A stretch of DNA of 64,000 bases, taken from positions 124,001 to 188,000 of the forward strand of contig DDFC01000010.1 in the NCBI GenBank assembly GCA_002336895.1, given 5' to 3'. The translations under genes were made by a program, and so were the position numbers. The DNA comes from Verrucomicrobiaceae bacterium UBA1938. GTDB taxonomy: Bacteria; Verrucomicrobiota; Verrucomicrobiia; Verrucomicrobiales; Verrucomicrobiaceae. Of this stretch, positions 10,042 through 18,706 are shown one piece after another. Positions within the stretch are counted from its first letter, which is position 1. Each line of letters starts with the position of its first letter. The notes beneath the pieces are model-generated. The model made no database searches, was not told the DNA's origin, and saw only the letters and a list, made by a program, of their open reading frames with translations.

Positions 10042-11328
10042 ATGAAAATCATCCGCCACACCGACCCCGACTACCCCGCAGCAGCCTCTGCCCTCAACCG
10101 CCGTGCCGAGGCCAGCGATGCCGTCCGTGAGGTCGTCTCCGGTGTCATCAAAGCCGTGCGCGAGCGCGGAGACGCCGCCGTGCTGGAGCTCGTGGAAAAA
10201 TTTGACGGCGCCAGGCTCACCCCCGCCCAGATGCGCGTGCCTCAGGCCGAGCTGGACGCCGCCTGGGACGCCGCAGACGCCACCCTCAAGGCCGCTTTGC
10301 AGTCCTCCCAGCGCAATGTCGCCGCCTTCGCCCAGCGCAGCCTGCGCCAGGAGTGGAGCTTCAAAAACGAGCAGGGAGCCACCGTCGGCGAGGTCTATCA
10401 CCCCTTTGAGCGCGTCGGCTGCTACGTGCCCGGCGGCACCGCACCGCTTGTCTCCACCTCCATCATGACGGTGGCCATCGCCGCCGCCGCAGGCGTGCCG
10501 GAGATCGTCGTCTGCACCCCCTGCGGGCGGGACGGCACCGTCAATCCTGGCCTGCTCGCCGCGTTGAAGCTCGCAGGTGCCACCGAGGTCTATAAAATTG
10601 GCGGTTCCCAGGCCATCGCCGCGCTCGCCTTCGGCACCCAGACCATTCGCCCCGTCACCAAAATCTTCGGCCCCGGCAACAGCTACGTCGTCGAGGCCAA
10701 GCGCCAGGCCTTCGGCGTCGTCTCCATCGATCTCCTCCCCGGCCCCAGCGAGGTCCTCATCCTCGCCGACAAGTCCGGCAACCCCGCCTTCATCGCCGCC
10801 GACATCCTCGCCCAGGCCGAGCACGGCAAGGACAGCATGGCCGGATTCATCACCGATGATGCCGCGCTGCTGGACGCTGTCGTTGCTCAGGTGGCCCAGC
10901 AGTCTGCCACCCTCAGCCGTCAGGCCCAGCTCACTCCTGTCTTGGAAAAAGGCGTCTTCCTCATGCAGGTGCCCAGTTTGGAAGAGGGCGCACGTCTCGC
11001 CAATGACTTCGCTCCCGAGCATCTCACGCTCATCACCACTCGGGAGGAGGCCATCCTGCCGCTCATCCGCACGGCGGGCGCGATTTTCCTCGGCAACTAC
11101 TCCCCCGTGGCCGTGGGCGACTTCCTCGCCGGTCCCAGCCACACGCTGCCCACCGGCGGCTCTGGCAAATCCTTCCCCGGCATCACTGCAGACATGTTCC
11201 AGCGCCGCACCAGCATCATCCGCCTGGACCGCGAGAGCTGTGCAAAGTCCGAGCCCGTCGTCAGCGCCATCAGCGCCGTCGAGGGACTTGATGCGCACGC
11301 CCGTTCGGTGTCCATTCGCAGTGTATGA
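10042..11328 (+). CDS. hisD: Histidinol dehydrogenase
   Basis: 428 residues, ATG 10042, the normal HisD length. The enzyme performs the last two steps of histidine biosynthesis, oxidising L-histidinol to L-histidine with NAD and a zinc ion in the cytoplasm. Family signatures are all present: YVPGGTAPLVSTSIM, the GPGNSYV block (KIFGPGNSYVVEAKRQ), GPSEVLILAD, the zinc-ligand region AQAEHGKDSMAGF, FAPEHLTLIT and GDFLAGPSHTLPTGGSGK. No other his gene is adjacent, so histidine genes appear dispersed. Its stop overlaps the start of the following lipoprotein gene by 4 bp (ATGA), so the two are translationally coupled despite unrelated apparent roles. Confidence 0.98.
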   Translation: MKIIRHTDPDYPAAASALNRRAEASDAVREVVSGVIKAVRERGDAAVLELVEKFDGARLTPAQMRVPQAELDAAWDAADATLKAALQSSQRNVAAFAQRSLRQEWSFKNEQGATVGEVYHPFERVGCYVPGGTAPLVSTSIMTVAIAAAAGVPEIVVCTPCGRDGTVNPGLLAALKLAGATEVYKIGGSQAIAALAFGTQTIRPVTKIFGPGNSYVVEAKRQAFGVVSIDLLPGPSEVLILADKSGNPAFIAADILAQAEHGKDSMAGFITDDAALLDAVVAQVAQQSATLSRQAQLTPVLEKGVFLMQVPSLEEGARLANDFAPEHLTLITTREEAILPLIRTAGAIFLGNYSPVAVGDFLAGPSHTLPTGGSGKSFPGITADMFQRRTSIIRLDRESCAKSEPVVSAISAVEGLDAHARSVSIRSV

Positions 11329-11951
11329 ACCCACGCCTCTGCCTGCTTGCCCTGCTGCTCGTTTCCTGCGGCAAGGAAGAATCCGCGCCCGAGCCCAAAG
11401 CCAAGGCTGAGATCCCTTCTGCTCCCGTCTCCCCCAAGCCGGTGGTGACTGAGAAGAAAAAGCTCCCTCCCGTTCCTCAGGGCACCCTCAAGCAGATGGA
11501 CCCCGACAAGGCCAAGTTCATCGCCATCCCCAGCACTCCCAAGGACGCTGCGGAAAAACCCAAGGCGGACGCCAAGAAAGAAGACAAGCCCGCCGCAGCC
11601 GCCAAAAAGCCAGCCTCGGCTCCGGCCACTGCCGAAGTCAAAAAGCCCGCGCAGTCTGCTGCTGAGATGAAGCCCGCTCAGACCTCGGCACCCACCCCGG
11701 AAGTCAAAAAGGCTGCTCCTTCAGCGGCTCCCGTCTCGGCACCCGCAGCCGAAGTCAAGAAAGCCATGCCCACTCCGGCGCCATCCGCGACTCCATCACC
11801 AGCCCCTGAAGTGAAGAAAGCCGCCGCTGCACCTGCTCCCGAAGTCAAAAAGGCCACTCCTCCGGCCACCACGCCCGAGCCCGAAGTCAAAAAAGCCGCA
11901 CCCGCCGTCGAGGTGAAAAAGCCCGCCCTTCCACCCTCGGGCGGTCAATAG
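11325..11951 (+). CDS. Lipoprotein with repeated EVKK units
   Basis: 208 residues, ATG 11325 inside the hisD stop (ATGA overlap). A lipoprotein signal ends at LLVSC-GKEE, so it should be lipid-anchored at Cys-15. The rest is low complexity, rich in Ala, Pro, Lys and Glu, with seven units of the form (A/P/V)EVKK(A/P) from about residue 103 to the end. No globular domain is visible except perhaps the short segment LKQMDPDKAKFIAIPSTP. Such Pro/Lys/Ala tails usually span the periplasm or bind anionic surfaces, but no function can be assigned. The reverse-frame reading frames over it are repeats of the same low complexity. Confidence 0.8.
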   Translation: MNPRLCLLALLLVSCGKEESAPEPKAKAEIPSAPVSPKPVVTEKKKLPPVPQGTLKQMDPDKAKFIAIPSTPKDAAEKPKADAKKEDKPAAAAKKPASAPATAEVKKPAQSAAEMKPAQTSAPTPEVKKAAPSAAPVSAPAAEVKKAMPTPAPSATPSPAPEVKKAAAAPAPEVKKATPPATTPEPEVKKAAPAVEVKKPALPPSGGQ

Positions 11952-11993
11952 CACTCACACGACGCGCAGGCTCCAAGCCACCCCAGGCGCTGG

Positions 11994-12073
11994 CGCTCTC
12001 CCTTTCCCCGCCCCTGAGAGACGACGAGCAAAGACAATTCCACCTCGAGGAGAGGGCTGGGGTGAGGGGCCAT
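11994..12073. repeat. REP-like element (ctctccc ... ggagagggctggggtgagg)
   Basis: Noncoding DNA between the lipoprotein gene and the manA stop contains ctctccctttccccgcc at its left and ggagagggctggggtgagg at its right. The layout and right-hand motif match the second copy at 25041-25103. Pyrimidine-rich left arms with a ggagaggxcxgggtgagg right end are a widespread class of extragenic repeats in GC-rich bacteria. Position between convergent genes fits an exonuclease-blocking or terminator role. Confidence 0.55.
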
Positions 12074-12098
12074 CTGCCCCCTCTTCACCAGCATTACT

Positions 12099-13043
12099 TC
12101 ACACCGGCACCCGGATTTCCAGCCACTGGCTCTTCGCATCCGCAGCCTTCACCACACGCTGTGCCGCCTCCATCGCCGCAGGCACCAGCACAAAGTCTCC
12201 CGCCATCAGCACCATCCCCCCCACGCTGATCTCACCGCTCACCACGGCCAGCGTCAGGCACTCACCCGCAGCACCGGCTTCACCAGCCCCGCTGCGCAGC
12301 TTCACATCAAAGTACTCGCACTTCACCAGCGTGCCGTCCGCCTCCAGTTTCTGCACCCCGGGCTCAAAGTCGCTGAAGTCGATGCTTTGCAGGCTTTCCT
12401 GCACATGCAGCGCGCGCGGCTTGCCGTCCAGCCCCACTCGGTTCCAGTCAAACACCCGGTAGGTCGTGTCGCTGTTCTGCTGGATCTCATAGATCAGCAG
12501 CCCGGCGCCGATCGCGTGCACACGCCCGCTCGGGATGAATAGACAGTCGCCCGTGCGCGCCTCGATCACATGCACCACATCCGCCACGGTGCCATTGGCC
12601 AGCGCCGTTTCAAAGTCCGCACGCGTCACTCCCGGCTTCAGCCCGGCATAGATCTTCGCACCCGGGTCCGCATGCGCGATGAACCACATCTCCGTCTTCG
12701 GCTCGCCCTTCAGCGCCTCGGCCATGCTCGCTGGCGGATGCACCTGGATCGAGAGATCATCACACGCATCCAGGATCTTCATCAGCAGCGGAAAGGTGGG
12801 GCTGGTGCAGTTCACCAGAGCTTTGCCAAACACCTCCTCGCGGTGCTGCGTCCACAGCTCATGCAGGCTCACGCCATCCGCCGTCACGCTCGGTGCTTCG
12901 GGCCGGTCGCACACCGTCCACGCCTCGCCAAAGGGAGTCTTTGCATCCGGCAGCGTCGCGCCCAGCAGCGTCTCCATGCGTCGTCCGCCCCAGACTCGGC
13001 TTTGATAAATCGGTGTGAATCGAATGAGCTGATTGAATTTCAT
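12099..13043 (-). CDS. manA: Mannose-6-phosphate isomerase, class I type
   Basis: 314 residues from ATG 13043; a GTG six codons upstream is less likely. The enzyme interconverts fructose-6-phosphate and mannose-6-phosphate in the cytoplasm, feeding GDP-mannose and polysaccharide synthesis. Recognisable parts: VWGGRRMETLLG at the N-terminus, the zinc-ligand pair in LSIQVHPP, KTEMWFIAHADPGAKIYAGL with the ligand Glu, and FIPSGRVHAIGAGLLIYEIQQNSDTTYRVFDW with the last His and the catalytic-face strand. This is the short bacterial form (about 310-320 residues, as in Bacillus ManA) with a cupin C-terminus. The gene is divergent from glcD; the starts are 63 bp apart. Confidence 0.95.
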   Translation of the reverse strand: MKFNQLIRFTPIYQSRVWGGRRMETLLGATLPDAKTPFGEAWTVCDRPEAPSVTADGVSLHELWTQHREEVFGKALVNCTSPTFPLLMKILDACDDLSIQVHPPASMAEALKGEPKTEMWFIAHADPGAKIYAGLKPGVTRADFETALANGTVADVVHVIEARTGDCLFIPSGRVHAIGAGLLIYEIQQNSDTTYRVFDWNRVGLDGKPRALHVQESLQSIDFSDFEPGVQKLEADGTLVKCEYFDVKLRSGAGEAGAAGECLTLAVVSGEISVGGMVLMAGDFVLVPAAMEAAQRVVKAADAKSQWLEIRVPV

Positions 13044-13106
13044 GTGATCATAATCAACCACAGCGCGCGTTGACGCTCTAGCGCGAACTCTCCAAAATAC
13101 CCCTCC

Positions 13107-14492
13107 GTGAACAAAATTGAAGCCCGCCTTATTCAGTCTCTGAAGGAAATCTTATCCCCTGACCGGGTGCTGACCTCTGATGAGGATCTTGTCCCCTACA
13201 GCTTTGACGGTACCGCTGCCCTCAAGCAGCGCCCCGGTGCCGTCGTTTTTCCTCTCACGGCCGAGGAGGTCTCCGAGTGCGTGCAGCTCGCACGTCGAAA
13301 CGACGTCCCTGTCGTCACACGCGGCTCCGGCACCGGTCTCAGCGGCGGCAGCGTGCCGCTGGATGGCTGCCTCGTCATCTGTCTGGTCAAGATGGACAAG
13401 CTCGTCGAGGTCGATGAAAAAAACCTCACGCTCCGTGCTCAGAGCGGCGTCATCACCAAGGAGATCGACGACGCCTGCGCCAAGGTTGGGCTCTTTTATC
13501 CGCCAGATCCCGGCTCCATGAAGATCTCCACCATCGGCGGCAATGTGGCTGAAAACTCCGGCGGCCTGCGTGGCCTGAAGTACGGCGTCACGCGCGATTA
13601 CGTCATGGGCTTCGAAGTCGTGCTGCCAGACGGCACGCTCACCTTCCTCGGAAACAAGTGCGTCAAAGACGTCGCCGGTTACTCCATGAAGGACATCTTC
13701 ATCGGCAGCGAGGGCACGCTCGGCATCATCACCGAGGTGATCTTGAAAGTGCTTCCTCGCCCCAAGGCGCGCAAAACCATGCTCGCTCTCTATGACTCCA
13801 TGGAGGACGCCGCCAAGACCATCTCAGCCATCATCGCTGCCAAGATCATTCCCTGCACGCTGGAGTTCCTAGACCGCGTCACCGTGCAGTGCGTGGAAGA
13901 CTACGCCAAGATCGGCCTGCCCACCGATGTGGAGGCCCTCGTGCTCATGGAGACGGATGGCCACCCCGTCGTCGTCGAAGAGGAAGCCGCACAGATGATG
14001 GCCCTCGCCAAGGCCAATGGCGCGCGCGATGTCCGTGCCGCCGCCGATGAAGCCGAGGGCGCCAAACTTGCCGCCGCTCGTCGCAATGCCTTCTCCGCAC
14101 TCGCCCGCGTGCGCCCCACCACCATTCTGGAAGACGTCACCGTGCCGCGCAGCGAGCTCGCCGCCATGGTCGCCTTCATCGATGCCGTGGCCAAAAAGCA
14201 CAAGCTGCAGATCGGCACCTTCGGCCATCTGGGAGATGGCAACCTCCACCCCACCTTTCTCACCAACGAGCGCGACCACGAGGAGATGCACCGCATCGAG
14301 CTCGCTCTGGAGGAGATCGTCGAGGAGACCATCCGCGTCGGCGGCACTGTTACAGGAGAGCACGGCGTCGGCATCGCCAAAAAGAACTTCCTCAAGCGCC
14401 AGCTCGGAGAGGGCAGTTATGAACTCATGCGCAGCATCAAGAAAGCCCTCGATCCCCAGGGCCTGCTGAACCCCGGAAAGATCTTTGATTGA
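13107..14492 (+). CDS. glcD: FAD-linked oxidase, glycolate oxidase subunit GlcD
   Basis: 461 residues from a GTG at 13107. It is a VAO/PCMH-type flavoprotein: the FAD-binding N-terminal domain shows TRGSGTGLSGGSVPL and the PPDPGSMKISTIGGNVAENSGG block, and the C-terminal cap shows FGHLGDGNLHPTF and GTVTGEHGVGIAKKNFL. Members oxidise glycolate or D-lactate, passing electrons to the iron-sulfur partner encoded next. Glycolate versus D-lactate cannot be separated by eye. A separate FAD-only GlcE is not encoded here, so this is a two-gene GlcD-GlcF arrangement like many D-lactate/glycolate oxidases. The following gene begins 10 bp downstream with a good ribosome-binding site. Confidence 0.95.
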   Translation: MNKIEARLIQSLKEILSPDRVLTSDEDLVPYSFDGTAALKQRPGAVVFPLTAEEVSECVQLARRNDVPVVTRGSGTGLSGGSVPLDGCLVICLVKMDKLVEVDEKNLTLRAQSGVITKEIDDACAKVGLFYPPDPGSMKISTIGGNVAENSGGLRGLKYGVTRDYVMGFEVVLPDGTLTFLGNKCVKDVAGYSMKDIFIGSEGTLGIITEVILKVLPRPKARKTMLALYDSMEDAAKTISAIIAAKIIPCTLEFLDRVTVQCVEDYAKIGLPTDVEALVLMETDGHPVVVEEEAAQMMALAKANGARDVRAAADEAEGAKLAAARRNAFSALARVRPTTILEDVTVPRSELAAMVAFIDAVAKKHKLQIGTFGHLGDGNLHPTFLTNERDHEEMHRIELALEEIVEETIRVGGTVTGEHGVGIAKKNFLKRQLGEGSYELMRSIKKALDPQGLLNPGKIFD

Positions 14493-14502
14493 GGAAAGAA
14501 AC

Positions 14503-15834
14503 ATGGCTTCCGCAAACCTCCTCCAGTCCCTCGACTACTCCGTGCTCCAGCAGTGCATGCACTGCGGCATGTGCCTGCCCACTTGTCCCACCTACGTGGA
14601 GACCAAGATGGAGCGCAACAGCCCCCGTGGCCGCATCTCCCTCATGCGCGCTGTGGCAGATGGCGACCTCCAGGTCACCAAGGCTCTCTCAGACGAGATG
14701 TACTACTGCCTCGGCTGCCTGGCCTGTCAGACCGCCTGCCCCGCAGGAGTGAACTACGCCGAGCTCTTTGAAACCGCCCGCGCCGAGGTCGAGCAGGCTC
14801 AGGTGGACGACGGCATGCAGCGCGGCTTCTGGCGCTGGCTCTCGCTCAATGTCATCTTCATGCGCCCCTGGCTCCTGCGTCTCATCGGTCGCGTACTGCA
14901 CGTGTATCAGAGCACGGGGCTCGACCGCCTCATGCGCAAGCTGCGCTTCTTTGGCCTCATGCCTCCTTCGCTGAAAAAGCTGGAGCCGCAGACGCCCAAG
15001 ATCGCCGAACAATTTTCCGACGACCTCATCTGGCCGGAGGAAAAGCCAAAACAAGATCGCGGTTATCGCGTCGGCCTGCTCACCGGCTGCATCCAGGACC
15101 TCGCCTTCTCAAACATCAATCGGGACACCGCCGACGTCCTGCTCGCCAATGGCTGCGAGGTCATCACCCCGCGCTCTCAGAGCTGCTGCGGCTCCCTGCA
15201 CGCGCACAATGGCGAACTCGAACTCGCCCGCGAACTCGCCCGCCGTCAGATCGACAGCTTCGATCTCGACTCCCTCGATGCCATCATCACCAACGCCGGC
15301 GGCTGCGGCTCTCATTTGAAAACCTACGGCCACCTTCTCCACGACGATCCCTTCTACGCTGAGAAGGCAAAGCAGTGGGACAAGAAGGTGAAGGACATCC
15401 ACGAATGGCTCGTGCAGATCCGCTTCCGCAAGCCCACCGCCTCCGCCGGCGTCAGCGAGGTTACCTACCACGAGAGCTGCCACCTCTGCCACGGTCAGAA
15501 GGTTGTCTCCCAGCCGCGCCAGATCCTCGCCAGCATCCCCGGCCTCACCTTCAAGGAACTGCCCGAATCAAACTGGTGCTGCGGCAGCGCAGGCATCTAC
15601 AACATCACCCAGCCAGAGCAGAGCCAGAAGCTGCTCGACCGCAAAGTCGCCAACCTGCGCCAGGCCGCAGCCCCCGTCGTCGCCACAAGCAACCCCGGTT
15701 GTCATCTTCAGCTCGCCAACGGCCTGCGTTCTTGCGGCAGCAGCCATCCCTGCCAGACCGTCACCCAGCCCGTGACCTTGCTCGCCCAAGCCTACCGCGC
15801 CGAACAAGGCCCACAAGGAATGGGGGTCTCCTGA
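14503..15834 (+). CDS. glcF: (Fe-S)-binding protein, glycolate oxidase subunit GlcF
   Basis: 443 residues from ATG 14503, chosen because GAGGAAAG at 14491-14498 is an excellent Shine-Dalgarno; an in-frame TTG at 14485 lies inside glcD. Two 4Fe-4S clusters are marked by CMHCGMCLPTCPTY (about residue 17) and CLGCLACQTACPAG (about 69). Two CCG domains follow, shown by SCCGSLHAHNGE and CCGSAGIYNITQ; the first is preceded by GLLTGCIQDL. The subunit relays electrons from the GlcD flavin to the respiratory chain at the membrane. The stop codon TGA (15832-15834) lies inside a short palindrome at 15822-15839, so the repeat encodes the last few residues (GVS). Confidence 0.95.
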   Translation: MASANLLQSLDYSVLQQCMHCGMCLPTCPTYVETKMERNSPRGRISLMRAVADGDLQVTKALSDEMYYCLGCLACQTACPAGVNYAELFETARAEVEQAQVDDGMQRGFWRWLSLNVIFMRPWLLRLIGRVLHVYQSTGLDRLMRKLRFFGLMPPSLKKLEPQTPKIAEQFSDDLIWPEEKPKQDRGYRVGLLTGCIQDLAFSNINRDTADVLLANGCEVITPRSQSCCGSLHAHNGELELARELARRQIDSFDLDSLDAIITNAGGCGSHLKTYGHLLHDDPFYAEKAKQWDKKVKDIHEWLVQIRFRKPTASAGVSEVTYHESCHLCHGQKVVSQPRQILASIPGLTFKELPESNWCCGSAGIYNITQPEQSQKLLDRKVANLRQAAAPVVATSNPGCHLQLANGLRSCGSSHPCQTVTQPVTLLAQAYRAEQGPQGMGVS

Positions 15835-15839
15835 CCCCC
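15822..15839. repeat. Short palindrome that supplies the glcF stop codon
   Basis: Perfect 7-bp arms gggggtc (15822-15828) and gaccccc (15833-15839) around tcct. With the preceding acaagg it parallels the palindrome at 9888-9907. The TGA stop of glcF sits across the centre and right arm. A short A-run (ctcaaaaag) follows, but no T-run, so this is not a canonical terminator for the plus strand. Confidence 0.65.
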
Positions 15840-15950
15840 GCTCAAAAAGCGTCCTGCCTGTGTACTGCTAACGTATCGTAGTACCTCTCACTGCATTTGA
15901 CATCCTGGGTCAGCAGACCTCGGTGTCTAGATTACTACTCGCCTGCACCC

Positions 15951-16553
15951 ATGGAACTCGACCTCACCGGCCCCCTCCGCGAAGACGCCTACATGATCCT
16001 CGCCGGACTTGTCACCCCTCGCCCCATCGCCCTCACCACCACCGTCGATCCAGAAGGCCGCGTTAACGCCGCTCCCTTCAGCTTCTTCAACGTTCTCGGC
16101 GACTCCCCGCCCATCGTGGCCATCTGCCCCGGCGACCGCTCCGCTGGCGTGCCAAAGGACACCGCCCGCAACATCCGCCTCACTCACGAGTTCGTCGTCA
16201 ATCTCGTCGATGAATCCCTCGCCGAAAAAATGAATCTCTGCGCCGCCACACTTCCCCCAGGCGAAAACGAACTCCTCCACGCCGGCCTCACCGCTCTGCC
16301 CAGCAGTGCTGTCAGACCACCCCGCATCGCCGAAGCCCCTGCCAGCCTGGAGTGCAAAAGCCACAGCATCATCGAGATCGGAGACAACCGCCTCATCATC
16401 GGCGAAGTCCTCCGCGTCCATGTCCGCGATGGCATCTTCGATCCCGCCACATGGCTCATCAAACCCGGCGCCTATCACCCCATCGGCCGCATGCAAAGCC
16501 CCAATTGGTACTGCCACACCAGGGACATGTTCGAGCTGAAGCGGCCGAAGTAG
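15951..16553 (+). CDS. Flavin reductase family protein (FMN-binding split barrel)
   Basis: 200 residues from ATG 15951 (MELDLTGPLREDAYMILAGL); the frame extends upstream to 15897 but without a comparable start. The fold is the flavin-reductase-like split barrel: RPIALTTTVDPEGRVNAAPFSFFNVLGDSPPIVAIC is the FMN-contact strand-loop, followed by KDTARNIRLTHEFVVNLV and the C-terminal strands LIIGEVLRVHVRDGIFD and YHPIGRMQSPNWYCHT. Proteins of this family either reduce free FMN with NAD(P)H or hold FMN for a partner oxygenase; the local partner is not evident. It lies downstream of glcDF on the same strand, separated by 116 bp. Confidence 0.9.
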   Translation: MELDLTGPLREDAYMILAGLVTPRPIALTTTVDPEGRVNAAPFSFFNVLGDSPPIVAICPGDRSAGVPKDTARNIRLTHEFVVNLVDESLAEKMNLCAATLPPGENELLHAGLTALPSSAVRPPRIAEAPASLECKSHSIIEIGDNRLIIGEVLRVHVRDGIFDPATWLIKPGAYHPIGRMQSPNWYCHTRDMFELKRPK

Positions 16554-16565
16554 CTGCTATGGAGA

Positions 16566-16582
16566 GCCGACGATTCGTCGGC
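16566..16582. repeat. Short palindrome gccgacga-t-tcgtcggc
   Basis: Perfect 8-bp arms (16566-16573 and 16575-16582) with a single-base centre. First of two palindromes in the 71-bp convergent gap between the flavin reductase and FAD oxidoreductase genes. Confidence 0.65.
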
Positions 16583-16601
16583 AATCAGAGATGGTTTGTG
16601 A

Positions 16602-16620
16602 TGGCGACGATCCGTCGCCA
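16602..16620. repeat. Short palindrome tggcgacg-atc-cgtcgcca
   Basis: Perfect 8-bp arms (16602-16609 and 16613-16620) around atc. It lies 19 bp after the palindrome at 16566-16582. It resembles that element in length and gacga core but not in outer arm sequence. Two adjacent hairpins between convergent genes could act as a bidirectional block to transcript decay or transcription. Confidence 0.65.
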
Positions 16621-16624
16621 CTCT

Positions 16625-18706
16625 TCATGGCTGAGGCACCCACTGCGCCGCATCAATGATCACATGGCCCTTGGTGCCCTCATTGCGCACCTCCACCCAG
16701 CCGACCTTTCCTTTCTCAAACGAGAACGTCCCCAGCGGCAGCAGCACATCCTTTTCAGGAGCTTTCTTCTTCTGATTCACGATCACCGTTTCTTCACCCC
16801 CGGCGTAATGAATCACCACCGGCACCTTGTCCGCGCGGTTGGCCAGCGCGGTGTAGGTGATCGCCACGCGGTATTTCCCCGCCGCAGGCAGGTTCGGGAT
16901 GAAGCGCGCCTTCTGCTCGCCCTTCGCAGTATCGCCATCGTGGCGGTAGCCTTCGCCCACATAGCCCGGCGTGGTGTGGCCTTCGCTGCTGAAGCCCGTC
17001 AGCTCCGCCTCGCTGTCATCCACCACAATGCCACCCAGCTTCTCCTTGCTGATCGCCACATGCTCAGGCACCGCAGGTGATTCAAAGTCCAGCACCTGCC
17101 CGTCGGCCAGCATCTTCTCCTTGAGCTTCGCGTAGTCGATCTGCTGCAGGTCCTTGCCGGAGTCGATGGCAATCACCGCCGCCGTCGCGGAGCTCTGCCC
17201 CATCACCATGAACACCGGCTCCATGCGGATGCTGCCATACGCGATGTGCGTGGCGCTCAGGCATACAGGCACCAGCAGGTTCGTGCACTCCTCCGCCTTC
17301 GGCGTGATGCTGCGGTAGCTGATGGGGTAGGGGCGCGTGCCGATCTGGATGTCCCCTTCATTCCGCACAAAGCCTTCCTTCGTGATGTAGCGCTGCACAT
17401 TGTGGGAGTCCATGTTGTACGCACCCATGCCCACGCTGTCCTCCACGATCTCGCGGCGCTTGCAGTTCTTCTCGCTCATCACATACCCGCCGATCATGCG
17501 GCGCGCTTCACGCACGTAGAGCTGGCGCGGCCAGTTGTCGTTGTCTTTGAACTCATCCTTCGCCAGCCCCAGCTTCTGAAAGGCGGCACGGATCTTTTCC
17601 GGCACACGCGGGTGGTGCGCATACGTCCACATCAGGCCCTTCTGCCAGTCCTCATGTGCTTTCCAGATCTTCGCGCGGGTCTCATAGTCGGCGTCTGGGT
17701 ACTCAAAGTTCTGCCCGATGAAGTCCGTGCTCACGGCAAAGTTGTTGTTCGTGTCCGTCTTGCGGTTTGGCATCCAGGTGGGGGCCCAGGAGATGCGCTC
17801 GTCTCCGGCCTCCACATTGCGCAGCGCCAGCTCAAACCACTTCTCATCATAGTTGGCCGGTTTCTCCCAGTCGCGGCGGTTCTCCGGCACATCGGTGGTG
17901 CACATGCGGAAGTTGTAGGCCTGCAGCTTGCGGTCGCCGCTCTCATCTTCGCCGATATCCCCTGGGTCAATGCCGGGCAGCACACCGCTCTTCGGGTCTC
18001 CGGGCTTCACATAGGGGTCCACGTTTTTGACAAACTGATGATGGATGGTTTTGACCTTCTGCACGCCGTTGATCGTCTCGCCAAACTGCGCATTCGCCTC
18101 GCGGCCCACCGCGTAGCTCACGCCCGCCTTCGCCATCAGGTCGCCTTCATACGTGGCGTCGATGAACATCTTCCCTTCAAAGGCGCGCCCGCTTTCCATC
18201 AGGATCTTCGTGATGCGCGTGCCTTCCTTCACCACGCCCTTCTTCAGGTCCAGCCGCTCGCTGAAGACCACCGTCACCTTGTCTTTCACCACCGCCAGCA
18301 TCGCATCATAGATCTCCGTGGCCGCATGCGGCTCAAAGGTCCACATCGTGTCCTCCGTGCCTGTGTTGCCATGCTGCTTTTTGGCAAAGTATTCTGCCCG
18401 CGTCTGGTGCTGCCACTTGGCGGCTTCGTTGTAGTACTTGAAGACGTTCGCGTAAAACTCGCGCGACATGCCGCCGATGGCTTTCTTGTTGCCGATGTCC
18501 GTTGCACCCAGCCCGCCCGTGGTCAGTCCACCGAGAAACTTCGTCGGCTCGATCAGCACCGCCGTCTTGCCCATCCGCGCCGCCTGGATCGCCGCCGTGA
18601 TGCCCCCCGAGGAGCCGCCATACACGACGATGTCATACGAATCTGCCGCCCCGAGCGGGGCAAAGGCGGCCAGGGTGGAAATCAGCAGGGCAGGGAGGAG
18701 CTTCAT
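16625..18706 (-). CDS. Secreted FAD-dependent oxidoreductase with golvesin-like C-terminal domain
   Basis: 693 residues from ATG 18706 (signal peptide MKLLPALLISTLAAFAPLGA). Residues about 25-55 are a Rossmann FAD site (YDIVVYGGSSGGITAAIQAARMG), followed by KFLGGLTTGGLGATDIG and, near residue 165, FIDATYEGDLMAKAGV; these mark the FAD_oxidored (PF12831) family common in Planctomycetes and Verrucomicrobia. The last 130 residues form a separate beta domain (VVDDSEAELTGFSSEGHT, YRVAITYTALANRADKVPV, IIDAAQWVP) that looks like the golvesin / xanthan-lyase carbohydrate-binding type. A periplasmic or surface sugar-oxidising role is plausible, but no substrate is known. Antisense reading frames covering this gene are shadows. 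Confidence 0.9.
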   Translation of the reverse strand: MKLLPALLISTLAAFAPLGAADSYDIVVYGGSSGGITAAIQAARMGKTAVLIEPTKFLGGLTTGGLGATDIGNKKAIGGMSREFYANVFKYYNEAAKWQHQTRAEYFAKKQHGNTGTEDTMWTFEPHAATEIYDAMLAVVKDKVTVVFSERLDLKKGVVKEGTRITKILMESGRAFEGKMFIDATYEGDLMAKAGVSYAVGREANAQFGETINGVQKVKTIHHQFVKNVDPYVKPGDPKSGVLPGIDPGDIGEDESGDRKLQAYNFRMCTTDVPENRRDWEKPANYDEKWFELALRNVEAGDERISWAPTWMPNRKTDTNNNFAVSTDFIGQNFEYPDADYETRAKIWKAHEDWQKGLMWTYAHHPRVPEKIRAAFQKLGLAKDEFKDNDNWPRQLYVREARRMIGGYVMSEKNCKRREIVEDSVGMGAYNMDSHNVQRYITKEGFVRNEGDIQIGTRPYPISYRSITPKAEECTNLLVPVCLSATHIAYGSIRMEPVFMVMGQSSATAAVIAIDSGKDLQQIDYAKLKEKMLADGQVLDFESPAVPEHVAISKEKLGGIVVDDSEAELTGFSSEGHTTPGYVGEGYRHDGDTAKGEQKARFIPNLPAAGKYRVAITYTALANRADKVPVVIHYAGGEETVIVNQKKKAPEKDVLLPLGTFSFEKGKVGWVEVRNEGTKGHVIIDAAQWVPQP

